Shown here: positions 43,846-53,603 of the stretch, piece after piece
How the letters are laid out: the number at the start of each line of letters is the position of its first letter
Numbering within the stretch: the first letter of the stretch is position 1
NCBI GenBank assembly: GCA_037043015.1
Contig: CM073321.1
Location: 26,177,510 to 26,241,509, forward strand
Length of the DNA stretch: 64,000 bases
Direction of reading: 5' to 3'
DNA from: Bryum argenteum
Lineage: Eukaryota; Streptophyta; Bryopsida; Bryales; Bryaceae
Made by a program: the position numbers and the translations under genes
Notes under the pieces: model-generated
Told to the model about the DNA's origin: nothing
Database searches by the model: none
Seen by the model: the letters and a program-made list of their open reading frames with translations, nothing else

Positions 43846-44999
43846 TTTATCCTTTGATTTTTTTTGTCATCACTGATGTGTTGGGCTACTTGGGTCGCTT
43901 TTTATTTTGAGGGTGACTTTGTTTTGGTTTATCATTTGCTTTCCTGTGTCTTGATGTACTGCGCGTGGGAATTGAAGCAAGTGTGAATGAATTTCATTTA
44001 TATTACTTTTATAACAATGGCTAATCGCATCATTTTCCTACTGTTTGATAATTGACTTACTATTGGTTTCGTGTGATTTTGCAGGATCCAAAAAAGCAAA
44101 GAAAAAAGGAAAGACAAGAGGAATCCGATGCAGATAGTGACCTTTCCACATTGAGAGTGAATGTGTTAACTTACGTGGAGTCTCGTCGATTAAACATACC
44201 ACAAACTTCGGTTCCTCGAACTCCACCTCCCGCCTCACCTTTCCGTCACACTTTGCGTGATGACGTTGATCGTGTTGAACAAGCGGTTAACATGCGAATA
44301 AAAAAGAATGAGACTAAAGCTAGACGTTTCGAAGAGAAAGCATTAGCTAGACTTAAACCTAGACGTTCTCCGCGACTTGCTAGAAAGTTGCAGTGCTGTT
44401 AATTGTTTTGTCAGATGATATGATGAGGTTATCATACACTTAATTGTAAAGCCGTTGTTTTTTATTAATTTTATCGCAATGTTTATTTGACACATTCTTA
44501 TTCACTTTGTGGGGTGTTGTATTTGGTTTCTAAATTGTTAGATGACCTTAGCTCATGTCCCTACCCATGAAGATGACGACACCACCCGACAACTTCTTGC
44601 TTCTTCACCAATTCGTTCGATCGATGGAGATGAACAATTACATGAAAGTGTCGCAAATGTTGAAAACATTTGCACCGGAGACTCGGAAGGAAGTCCTTCT
44701 GAATCTCAGCGTCATCCTGAAGCCGTGCACGATCATGATCGTCTCGACGCGCTTTCAGAGGATGAAGAGACTCCTTTGCCTGGAAGTGTCAACGTTGGAA
44801 TCGTCCATATGCCAACGCACCTGCAAAACAAAGACCCCGACTAGAGTGCGAACGAGATGCGAATGCTTCACAAGAGTGATTCGATTGCAATCATCAACAG
44901 GTCACGCTACAAACCTGTTAAGAAATCTCGTATGTTCATTCCACTCTGCCGTCTCGTTTGTTATCCGAAGGTTCGCCCGATTTCAGAACAGGACGTCAG

Positions 45000-45361
45000 A
45001 AAATTAGAGATGAATTCAACAAAGGATACCGGGAAGGCGATCGGGTGATGTACGTGTCACCCTTTGATCGGAAAGGCCGAGAAAAATTGGTTGCTGCCGA
45101 AGATGCTGTCTGGACGAACCCTCTCTGGAAGTCAGCCAATGATGAGTTTGAGAAGACGCTGCAGTCTGACTCTGATCTACAACACCTCAGTGAGAAGTAT
45201 TTCTACGTTTACGAGGGTAACCACCGTGTGACAGCGTGGATGCGTCACATTGAGAGGTACCATAAGATGGATCCTTCGTGGTACATCTCCGTGGATTGTA
45301 TCGTTCTTGATGCACGAGGAGAGAGCAATCTCTTGCTCGACGCTATGAACGACATAAATTG
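45000..45361 (+). other. ParB/sulfiredoxin-like domain within the partner gene
   Basis: The block reads GDRVMYVSPFDRKGREKLVA, WTNPLWKSANDEFEKTLQSD, KYFYVYEGNHRVTAWMRHIE and WYISVDCIVLDARGESNLLL. The hydrophobic strand followed by (D/E)GNHR at 45,213-45,227, a helix, then a further strand (ISVDCIVLD) is the ParB-like core order. Upstream Lys/Arg residues could contact nucleotide or DNA. I cannot tell nuclease, CTPase and inert variants apart. Copy C lacks this exon by deletion. Confidence 0.55.
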
Positions 45362-48300
45362 GTGAGTATTTCAATGATTTATTAAGACCGCTCTTTTTTG
45401 TTTAAGTTATATGTTTCTCATGTGTGATCTCGCACTGCAGGTCCACTGAACATGACCATGTCGAAGACGGATTGTGTGCCAAATTGCAGCGAATGAGGCA
45501 GTTCGGAAAATTGAAACTAGAGGATTTCAAGGATCTGATATCCCCAGAGGATTACAGAATTTGCAAGAACGCTAAGGCGAAAAAAGATACTTGGTATCCG
45601 GTAACAGTTGACGTTTTCGTGAAGTTCTTATATGCGGTAAGTTGAGTGGAACGTGTTTCAAATGTGATTGTTCGTATTTGGTTTTTTACACCTTATTCAT
45701 TCTTTTTATTTTTTATACAGAGGAGATTAGCGAAGGCATCTGATGACGCTGAAACGAATTACTACGCCACCGTCCCGAAGGAGAAACAAACGGGACCTGG
45801 GGTATGGAGTGCCATGGATAATGCGATCAAAGCAGAAATTAAGGCTATACGTGGCAAAAACTTCGACAAGATGGTTGCTGTGGCGAATAACAAACTTGGG
45901 AAATTATTTGCAAATGAGGTAAAGGAAATATCACTATCATATTTTATATGCCTCATAATCATGTATTATAACCTTTTTCTTACTTATGATTTTACTCTGC
46001 AGATTTATTCTCATTACAGCAAGAACTTGAAACCCGATATGACAATTGATCGCTTACAAATGGTAGCCACTACCAATGTTCATTGCGATTTCAAGGGTAA
46101 GTGGCTCCAATGGTGGAATTCATCGGACGAAGTTCGACGATCTTTCGTTTTTAAGAACGCCCTATGAAAGATAAAACTCTAATGGCATTCCTACATCGCT
46201 TCTTCTTTGGGCACAGGTAACTTAATGTTTCGTTACGTGTTGTCAAAGTTAGAGTTCATATGCTATTTTGATGTTTAACATGTTTTCTTTTTCACGACTT
46301 GAGCAATCACTTCAAAGTGAATTGCAAAACCCGATCGACAACGAAAACCTCAACATCGAGTGGTCTAGTGTTGTCCTAAAGCCCAAACAGATGTGGAGAA
46401 GTGGAGGTTGCTCTTATGGGACAAGGCGTTCAACAACTATCTTGGTCCTAATGCAAGCCCTAAGTTCAGCAAAGGCTCGAATATTCAAAAGATTACCGGG
46501 GGCAAAGTTACAATTAAGCTGCTTTTATTCCGGTAAGTTTCCAGTTTTGTATTCAATATTAATAAAATCCGTACAACTTGTTCAATCTTCACTATCTAAT
46601 TTGTTTAATTTTTTGTAGGTACTTAAAACAGGAGCTCGTTGCCAAGGGAGCATTAGCTTCCTTCTCTATTCCAATGGAGTTCGAGGACAATTCAGTCACG
46701 AATGATCTCCGCAGTTTTTTTTCAACAGCCCAGCAAGAGCGGTTTACGAACTCCCAGTTGTCGACCGGTGGATGGTTCCTTGAGTGCGACGACAACTACG
46801 TGCACAAGGAAGAGAAGCATCTTCTTCGGAATCTTGCATCAAACCCAGCTGACTCTGCTCCAATGGAGATTGACGACGATGACGATGACGACCACTCTAT
46901 TTTACCAGTCGCATCTGATCCAATCTCTTCTCCTTCTTCACCAGTTGCAGTGCCCAGGTCTCGTGCAAATAGGAGGCGACGCAACGCTGTTGCGGAGCCC
47001 GTTGTTGAACTAGACGAGGATTCTGAAGATGTTGCTCCTCCTCCAGAAGACATTGCAGGGCCAGAAGATGCTGATTTGACTCAGGCGTCAGAGGGAGCGA
47101 CAAACAATGCAATTCGACGCGGGGCAAGACTGACTCAACTTTCTACAGGTGGACTTACGAATGTTGGGTCTCCTCCCCAATCATTCACTGTTGACCACAA
47201 CTCCCAGCAGTCCCCACGTCGCCTCAGCCAGCCGGTATTTGCCAAACGCCCTCTTCCGAAACCCACTCACATTGGTAGCAGCTCGTCGTCTAAAATATTG
47301 ATGACTCTACCTATGTATCTCGAGAAGGGGAACATTGGAGATTTGGTTCATCAGTCGTCGAAGTCTGCAAAATGGGATTCGCAAATCCTCGATATCGTCG
47401 AGCACATCAAGAAGGTATTATTTCATAAATTTGTCATTCATAATCTCCTTAATTACGTATAGTACTGGTAAATCTATTAGCCACTAGCTAATATCTTACT
47501 TGTCTCCCAGATTGGCAAAGACCGTAAGTACCCGTGTTCGGCGATGGAGTATCAGCCCAAGCATCCAGGGATTGATCTCATTTTTGCAGATGCTCCCGAG
47601 AACTTGCCTGTACCGGGTGTCTCTCCAATGAAGTTCCTCTCTGGAACCGGCGTGACAAAACCTACTTTGAGAGCCTCTTCGTGTTTGCCGCATATCATTT
47701 GACTGACGTTGGAGCCATTCTTTTGATGCATCCAAAATGTCGTAGAATCGAGCGTACTCTCGATTCAGAGTCCCATATATATACTTTTCGTCTTGTTCGA
47801 GACTGGTGGGGATATAATCCCCTCCCTATGGCCTCTACCGTACCCAAACCGAAAGAGGTACGAATCATATTCTACTTTCCAATTTCACAATTCATGGTTA
47901 TGGCCTTCCATGCATCTATATTAATCTATCTATACTTGTGTTTTGCAGACTCACTGCTTCCATATCAAAGTATATGTTCGCAAAGAGTTTGTTTCGAAGT
48001 TCCAAACTAGGCAAGTGGCACACGCATACGCGGGTGTGGCAATCGTACCCGATGAGGAAGACCACCTCTGTAACTTTGCAGAGAAAGAAACCTTGCGTTA
48101 TCGTCCGGACGGTACGCCGTGGCGAGGCTCACGAGAGAAGGACCCCTCCTTCATACAATGTTTCGTCGATTGTCTCACGGTCGAGGGGGTATAGTCTTAT
48201 TTGGAGCGCAAATACTGTGTAATGTTTCCGTAGACTCTACATTACAATTCGTTTCTACATTTCGCATTTTTGACGTGGGCCTCTGATTTTTTAGGTGCAT

Positions 48301-48807
48301 CTGTGATTGCTTGCGCGCGCTCCAACCGACACCTCATCGCCATGGAACCTGACGAAGAAATCTTTGATGGTGTGTTAGCGGATTACAAGAATGGTCCTCC
48401 CGGAGATGAAGAAAGTGGAGAATCGGCCCCTCCCGCAGACTATGACTCTGACGAACCGGTCGTGAAGAAGCCACGAAAGTTCATTGGTGCGTAATTCCAT
48501 CTTATATTCTCTTTCTCGATTTTTTATTTAGCACTTACAAATCTATAGGACTGACTTTCTTTGCAATTTTAGGATCGCAGGTCTGAAGGAGCGATTGACT
48601 CGCAACGCTCATCTCTACAAGAGCCCTCCATCAAAATTTACCCTACCATCGTATGCTGAGCGTCTTGCTCAAGAGTTTGTTCAAGCTCCATCGCCCATTT
48701 TGTCAAACACTCCACGTCGACGTTATAGCAAGAGTGTGCTTAAGTTTATAGACTTTGAGGCTGATGAGTGTGATCAGCACTTTAATGGTACTACACCTTC
48801 AGCCTAG

Positions 48808-49711
48808 TGTGTGATTTGCTTTCTATAGGTTCTATCTATATGTGTTTTTCAATATATACGGTTTGATATATTTATTTATTGTGATAATCGTTGATAGCTT
48901 AACCTACGCCAAGTGCTTCAAGTATTACTCTAAGAATCTCAATACAATGTAATCTAAAGCCAAGCTTGCCTTTAATTGTGACGTCAGCCCTAATTTAATA
49001 TAACTTCTTAAACTCTAATTTCAACGCACCAATGTATGTAAATGTATATGTTTTAAACTCAATGCAGACTAAAAGTTTTAGAGGGTTTTTTTGTTTTTCA
49101 TTGGAGTGATTGAATTTTGCCAATGTTGGTAGGAGCTATAGTCCTGAATTTGTATAGCTCAGGATAGTGACTTTAACACGCGGTGCAACGCTCAAACGAG
49201 GCCGAGGAGAATCGAACTCGGACCACTACAATGCCACTTGAATGTCTTTCTCTACACCTTACAAGGAGAGACGGAAGACGACTTGTAGTTATAAATTTCA
49301 GATTATATAAACCGAAGCGATTACATATAATTCTGACACGTCTATTAGGAAATTGATGACGTCAGCCCTAATTAGTCTCTAAATCTTAATATTGATAAAT
49401 TAAACTTATTGATTACCTAAAGGGCCATCCCAAATTATGGTTTAGATTTTGTATATGATTTGAATTGTATTGGTTACACATGTTGATGCGAGCCCATAAC
49501 TTAATTAACTTTTATTTAAACTTCCAATTTTTGGATTCCAAATGAAATAATGTAGGACCTCAATACCATGAAAATAAATGGATACAGGACCTATATCCAC
49601 GGTCTAGGGTACTTTTATGCCTAAAAATAACTATTACAAATTTTCTAAACCACCTATTCCATGGTAATAGGGCCATTATCTTTTAATTTTTTTTCTTCTT
49701 ACCGCTCAAAC
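48808..49711. other. 3' flank of the partner gene in transposon B
   Basis: Non-coding and AT-rich. Contains two TGACGTCA octamers (48,979-48,986 and 49,357-49,364), each followed by GCCCTAATT, and a SINE fragment. Copy E has the same octamer context in its 3' flank. Confidence 0.6.
49140..49265 (-). mobile_element. tRNA-derived SINE fragment
   Basis: On the minus strand TGGTCCGAGTTCGATTCTCC contains a pol III B-box/T-arm (GTTCGATTC), followed by CCTCGTTTGAGCGTTGCACC. The CTCGTTTGAGC tail is shared with the SINE at 59.5 kb. The A-box half is decayed. Confidence 0.5.
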
Positions 49712-49752
49712 TTTACCGCTCACCGCTCACCGCTCACCGCTCAACGCTCACA
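49712..49752. repeat. Right terminal inverted repeat of transposon B
   Basis: TTTACCGCTCACCGCTCACC then CGCTCACCGCTCAACGCTCACA; the inverse of 34,808-34,834 with two additional GCTCACC heptamers. Confidence 0.85.
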
Positions 49753-49776
49753 CCGGTGGTTTCCCCCGTCAGACGA

Positions 49777-50384
49777 AAGGGCTGCATTTGGATTTTCTTG
49801 CGTTGCAGCTTTGCCTTGAAGTTCACCATGGTAATGACCAGTGATCGGAGACGAGGGGCGAGAATACTTGGAGGTTGCTGGTTACCAAGTTTGGTTGTGG
49901 ATCAAAACTCGCGAATGTGTTGTTCGACATTCTTCGCCAAGGGTTCGTACTGAGTATATCTTATACTTTCGACATGAGCCCAAATGTCGAATTCGATTTT
50001 CGTTGTGTTGATCATGTAAGTGAACTTATAGTCCTGGTCCAGAGCCGTGTCTCGATTGGGGTCGTCCACGATGCACGTCACGCAAATCCACTGCGTGTTG
50101 TGGACGACGACATCGATGATGTTCTCCTCCAAATTGACAGGAAGGTTGCACTCTGCCCCCCTGTACTTGGTGACGACAGCCAACTTGTCCGTGTGCGGTG
50201 TGAGGAGCATACTCCACCATTCGACATCCGTACGCTCTGTGTGCACCCACATGTCGCCAAATATATTTGGGTCGGCGATTTCGTTGTCCCCTTTAGGAAT
50301 ATAGGGCTTGAAGAATGCTGAGAGCCTCTCCATCGGATTGGTTTCTCCTGATGAGACAGAGGGGCCAAATGAGTATTTATCCAT
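49777..50384 (-). pseudogene. Region A: 5' exon, right of the transposon B insertion
   Basis: Starts MDKYSFGPSVSSGETNPMER at 50,384. Sensible 160-codon frame (FGDMWVHTERTDVEWWSMLL, YKFTYMINTTKIEFDIWAHV) to a TGA at 49,902-49,904, after which the same frame continues (STTKLGNQQPPSILAPRLRS) to the right target-site duplication. Region A coding sequence resumes on the same strand at 34,783, so transposon B split the gene. The palindrome array begins 21 bp upstream of the ATG, in the promoter position. No domain recognised. Confidence 0.55.
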
Positions 50385-50404
50385 ACGTATTGCAAGGACT
50401 AGTA

Positions 50405-51625
50405 TTCAACTTGAGTCGAGTTGAAATAGCATTCTAACTATCTCTATTAGATTATGAATATCGTTAGCAACTGTCCAAGTAAGTTTTATTCAACTCGAGT
50501 CGAGTTGAAATAGTATTCTACCTGTCTCTATTAGTCTACAATTATCGTTAGCAAGGAAGTTGGATTCAACTCAACTCGAGTTGAATGTTTCCTTGATGGC
50601 GTTTTGTGGTCTCCACATCCAGAGTTTAGATACTTTCAACTCGACTGTTGACATACGGAGGCTATATTAGAATCTTTGTCAGGTTATAGTTACTGGAATG
50701 TTATTCAACTCGAGTCGAGTTGAATGTTAAGTTTCTTTCTGAACTGCCCGAACAACTGACGAATGTCTATCCTTTTCAACTCGATTCGAGTTAAAATGTT
50801 TTCATAGTTGCTCACGTAAGCGGTACTTTGATTCAACTCAAATCGAGTTGAATATGTTTACTGTGAGTTACTGACTTCGATCAACATTATTACGACGCTA
50901 TATCACTTTAACTCGAGTCGAGTTAAATGTTTTGGTCTTTTTAAACTGCTCAAACCACTCTACCTAGTTAGTCCGTTTCAACTCGACTCGAGCTGAATTA
51001 TTATTATTGTTGCTCACGTATGGAGGTAAACCGATTCAACTCGATTCCAGTTGGATTGGTCCACTAAGACTAACTGAAGTCGATCAATATTATTACTATG
51101 CTTGTCCATTTTAACTCGAGTCGAGTTATATGTTATGTTTCTTTTTATGCTGCTTTTACGACTTTAATTTGTGAACCCGTTTCAATTCGACTTGAGTTGA
51201 ATTATTGTTTTAGATAGTCACTCATGCCGCTAATCTGATTTAACTCGAGTCGCATTGAATATGTATATGAGACTTACTCGACTGAATTGACATTATTATA
51301 ATGCAAGTTTACTTTAATCCGATTCGTGTTAAATTTTATTTTGCTTTTGTAATTGCACGAACAACTTTACAGAGTCGGTCCGTTTCAACTCGACTCGAGT
51401 TGAATTAATATTAGAGTTGCTAGCGTAGGGCGCTACTCTAATTCAACTCGAGTCGAGTTGAATTGTTCATATGTCCTAATTTTATCCTATTTGGAAATAT
51501 ATGAGTTAAACGTCGCTACTTATAATGCTACTTTAAGTATTAAGAAATTACGGGATTAGAGATTCAACTCGGGTCGAGTTGAATTCTCTTTGCTGTGTGT
51601 GAGATTCAACTACGGTCTAGTTGAA
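50405..51625. repeat. Palindrome satellite: about 18 copies, 203-bp higher-order period
   Basis: Each copy is a 10-bp arm TTCAACTCGA, one base (G or C), and its inverse TCGAGTTGAA, or a near variant. Starts: 50,405, 50,488, 50,565, 50,635, 50,704, 50,775, 50,832, 50,907, 50,977, 51,035, 51,110, 51,181, 51,239, 51,313, 51,384, 51,442, 51,563 and 51,604. From 50,775 to 51,442 the spacings cycle 57/75/70, 58/75/71, 58/74/71, 58. The DNA between palindromes is itself homologous every third interval (for example TTGCTCACGTA and CGATCAA(C/T)ATTATTA), so the true unit is about 203 bp with three palindromes. Confidence 0.92.
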
Positions 51626-51629
51626 CTGC

Positions 51630-52630
51630 CAACGATTCTGCTAAAAGAACTTCAGATTGAACGAGTAAAAAATAGTTATTACTCACCCATTGATAGATCT
51701 GCTTCCATTCTACTATGTGGATACCGCACGCAATTCAACAAAGCTAAGCTTTGTCCCGATCCTGAAGGAACAAAATTGCATTCAAATTTTATTAGTGTCG
51801 AATCTGATCAATATTGCATTAAAACAAAATTCGCTGCAATCCAGTTCAACATCATCAGCAATCCATGCAGAAAAGTTCTCAATTCACCACATATGAGACC
51901 ATTTACAACTGATCATGCTAAGAAAAACAAAAATCCAAGATCAAAGATCTAGGCTCGTGCAAGTGATCAAATGTGCTGGTGATCACTGTCGTATTCAAAG
52001 CCTATTTATACAAGACCAAGTTGACAGATATACTTCGATAAAAGCAAATAGGAGATCCAAATGTAATGCCACCGAAATCAAATTGCAAAACGTTGAGACA
52101 TTGACTAATTAGCTAAACACTCATACAAGAGTGGCTCGTGCTAAGTACTTTATGTATGGATCAAACGTGATTGCGTACCAGTACAAGAAACAACCATAAT
52201 ATCTCTTGAAACGAAGAGAAATATGCCACAAGATTTGTAAAACCTCTAAGAAGGCAACACAAAAAGCAAGAAGCAAAGACTCAACATCATTGATGCAAAA
52301 TGTCGAGAGAAAAAATTGCACTGAAAGAAGACCAACACAAGAGGCAACGGGCATCATCAACTCAAACACATTCTGAGCACGCCCTGACAGATGGCAACGG
52401 ACTTCGTCTTCTTCTAATTGCAAGCTAGAGAATATAGGTGACTAGCATACCGTGGCTAAATCCAAACAATCTGCTCAAACCGAAATCTTGATTACCTAGC
52501 ATACCGTGGCTGAACGGAAATTGGACGCCCATGGCCATCTACATACATACCGGTATTCATGAACTTCAATCTGGTGTAATACTCAGAATTACTACCTGGC
52601 TGATGAAAAAGCGAGTAGATAAAAGACGGA
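51630..52630. other. No gene recognised
   Basis: AT-rich, with small open frames lacking motifs. A short duplication, CTAGCATACCGTGGCT, occurs near 52,442 and 52,497. Confidence 0.5.
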
Positions 52631-52871
52631 CTATATAAACAAGAACGAATACAAGACCTTTGAGGCCAGAAGATAGCTACTCTCGAGGCCCCTAATCTTG
52701 CCCTAATCTTTCGTCACTCCGGTTCGATGGAATGAGCTCTGAGAGTAGTTGTGCAGGAATTGAGGCTAGCTCGATGAAAGATCAGTTTTTTGTGGGCTTC
52801 TGCTGGACGAGACTCTAAACAGACTGCCGGTGAAAACCCGGCCTCAAAAAACCTCAAAATCTTGGCCTCGA

Positions 52872-52903
<32 letters not shown>

Positions 52904-53500
52904 TCAGGAATCGCTCCATATTGAACAACTTCAAAAAAAAAAACCTAAAGCTTACGAGCAACTTGCTGAACTCCGTCGTCCGCCCCCGCATTGAAGCTCT
53001 CCGCTCGTACAACGTTCAGAGCACTTCGCCGCAGCCGCCGCCGCCGCGTGAATGACAACCTTCACCGCCACGACCGCGCTCCTCTTTGCACGTCAAAGTT
53101 TCCGCCACGACCGCTCCTGTTCGCAGCTCCATCCCAAATTCCTCCTCGGCGGAAACCCCAAAAACTCTAAAACTATCTACAATAGTGCGCCTCGAACAAA
53201 ATGGCGGCAAAGCAAACAGGAGCTCAACACCACCGCTAAACGACAAAACCCTAGAACCTCAAAAGCCAGCGCAAAACGACAATAGAGTCGACAGCGCAAA
53301 AAGACAAGAAGAGGAGGACAGCGCGAAATCCGCGGATGGCAGAGGGAGCAAAAGCAGATGGAGCAAATGCATGCGCAGAGAAGAAGCAAAAGCACAACGC
53401 GCAGAAGATAGGGGAAGAATGGCCAGTGGGTGGGGGAGATGGGCAGTGCCTCGTAATGGCGGCGGTGGTGGGACGTCAGTACCCCTTCACGAAAAAGTAT
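52631..53500. other. Possible leader or promoter region, no supported gene
   Basis: A TATA-like ACTATATAAAC lies at 52,630-52,640 on plus. Downstream sequence is C-rich then A-rich with overlapping frames on both strands but no domain. It could be the 5' region of an unrecognised gene or element. Confidence 0.3.
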
Positions 53501-53502
53501 TC

Positions 53503-53603
53503 CATGCCCATGATCATGTGCATGGGCATGGTCATGCACATGGTCATACACACATACATGGCCATGTACATGACCATGCCCATGCACATGATTATGGGCA
53601 TGA
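53503..53603. repeat. CATG-based hexamer repeat
   Basis: CATG separated by two variable bases, repeated about 15 times (CATGCCCATGATCATGTGCA, CATGGTCATGCACATGGTCA). Because CATG is palindromic, the tract is extensively self-complementary. Confidence 0.85.

Larger units (their letters stand above)
39583..48807 (+). pseudogene. Transposon B: multi-exon partner gene with ParB/sulfiredoxin-like motif
   Basis: At least 12 coding blocks with clean GT-AG borders; those I can place are 39,583-39,955, 40,055-40,230, to 41,515, 44,085-44,402, 44,542-45,361, 45,441-45,636, 45,721-45,918 and 46,003 onward, then 46,619-47,414, 47,511-47,857, 47,949-48,190, 48,294-48,489 and 48,590-48,807. Content in order: basic/acidic N-terminus (KKRRGGTKFTNSKAQRR); LENVSSQSSDSSIFDEF; the 45,000-45,361 block with FYVYEGNHRVTAWMRHIE; KAKKDTWYPVTVDVFVKFLY; ATVPKEKQTGPGVWSAMDN; NLKPDMTIDRLQMVATTNV; the acidic EIDDDDDDDHSI linker; AAYHLTDVGAILLMHP; FVSKFQTRQVAHAYAGVAIV; C-terminus SVLKFIDFEADECDQHFNG. 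The GNHR motif is the signature of ParB/sulfiredoxin-fold proteins. Disabling: TAG at 44,842, frameshifts near 45,003, 46,150 and 47,620. Role unknown; inferred helper of the transposase. Confidence 0.75.
34794..49766. mobile_element. Transposon copy B: two-gene MULE-like DNA transposon, 14,973 bp
   Basis: Flanked by a perfect 10-bp direct repeat, CGTCAGACGA, at 34,784-34,793 and 49,767-49,776, within the 8-11 bp expected for Mutator-like elements. The ends carry inverted termini: TGTGAGCGTTGAGCGGTGAG at 34,808, with the inverse CGCTCACC...CAACGCTCACA ending at 49,752; the right end has two extra GCTCACC heptamers, and the outermost 14 bases match only loosely. Inside are a leftward MULE-like transposase gene and a rightward multi-exon partner gene sharing a divergent promoter. 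Both genes carry disabling mutations, so this copy is probably non-autonomous now. Copies C, D and E elsewhere in the window share its parts. Confidence 0.85.

Noticed and set aside
44555..45007. Alternative 150-codon plus frame overlapping the partner gene's GNHR exon start
   Set aside because: The overlapping acidic frame (HEDDDTTRQLLASSPIRSID) matches the style of neighbouring exons; this one is a shadow joined across a frameshift.
50405..51625. CRISPR-like array (short palindromic repeats with regular spacing)
   Set aside because: Intervals are not unique spacers: they are homologous every third interval (203-bp period), the repeats vary in sequence, the context is eukaryotic with introns, and no cas-like gene is present.
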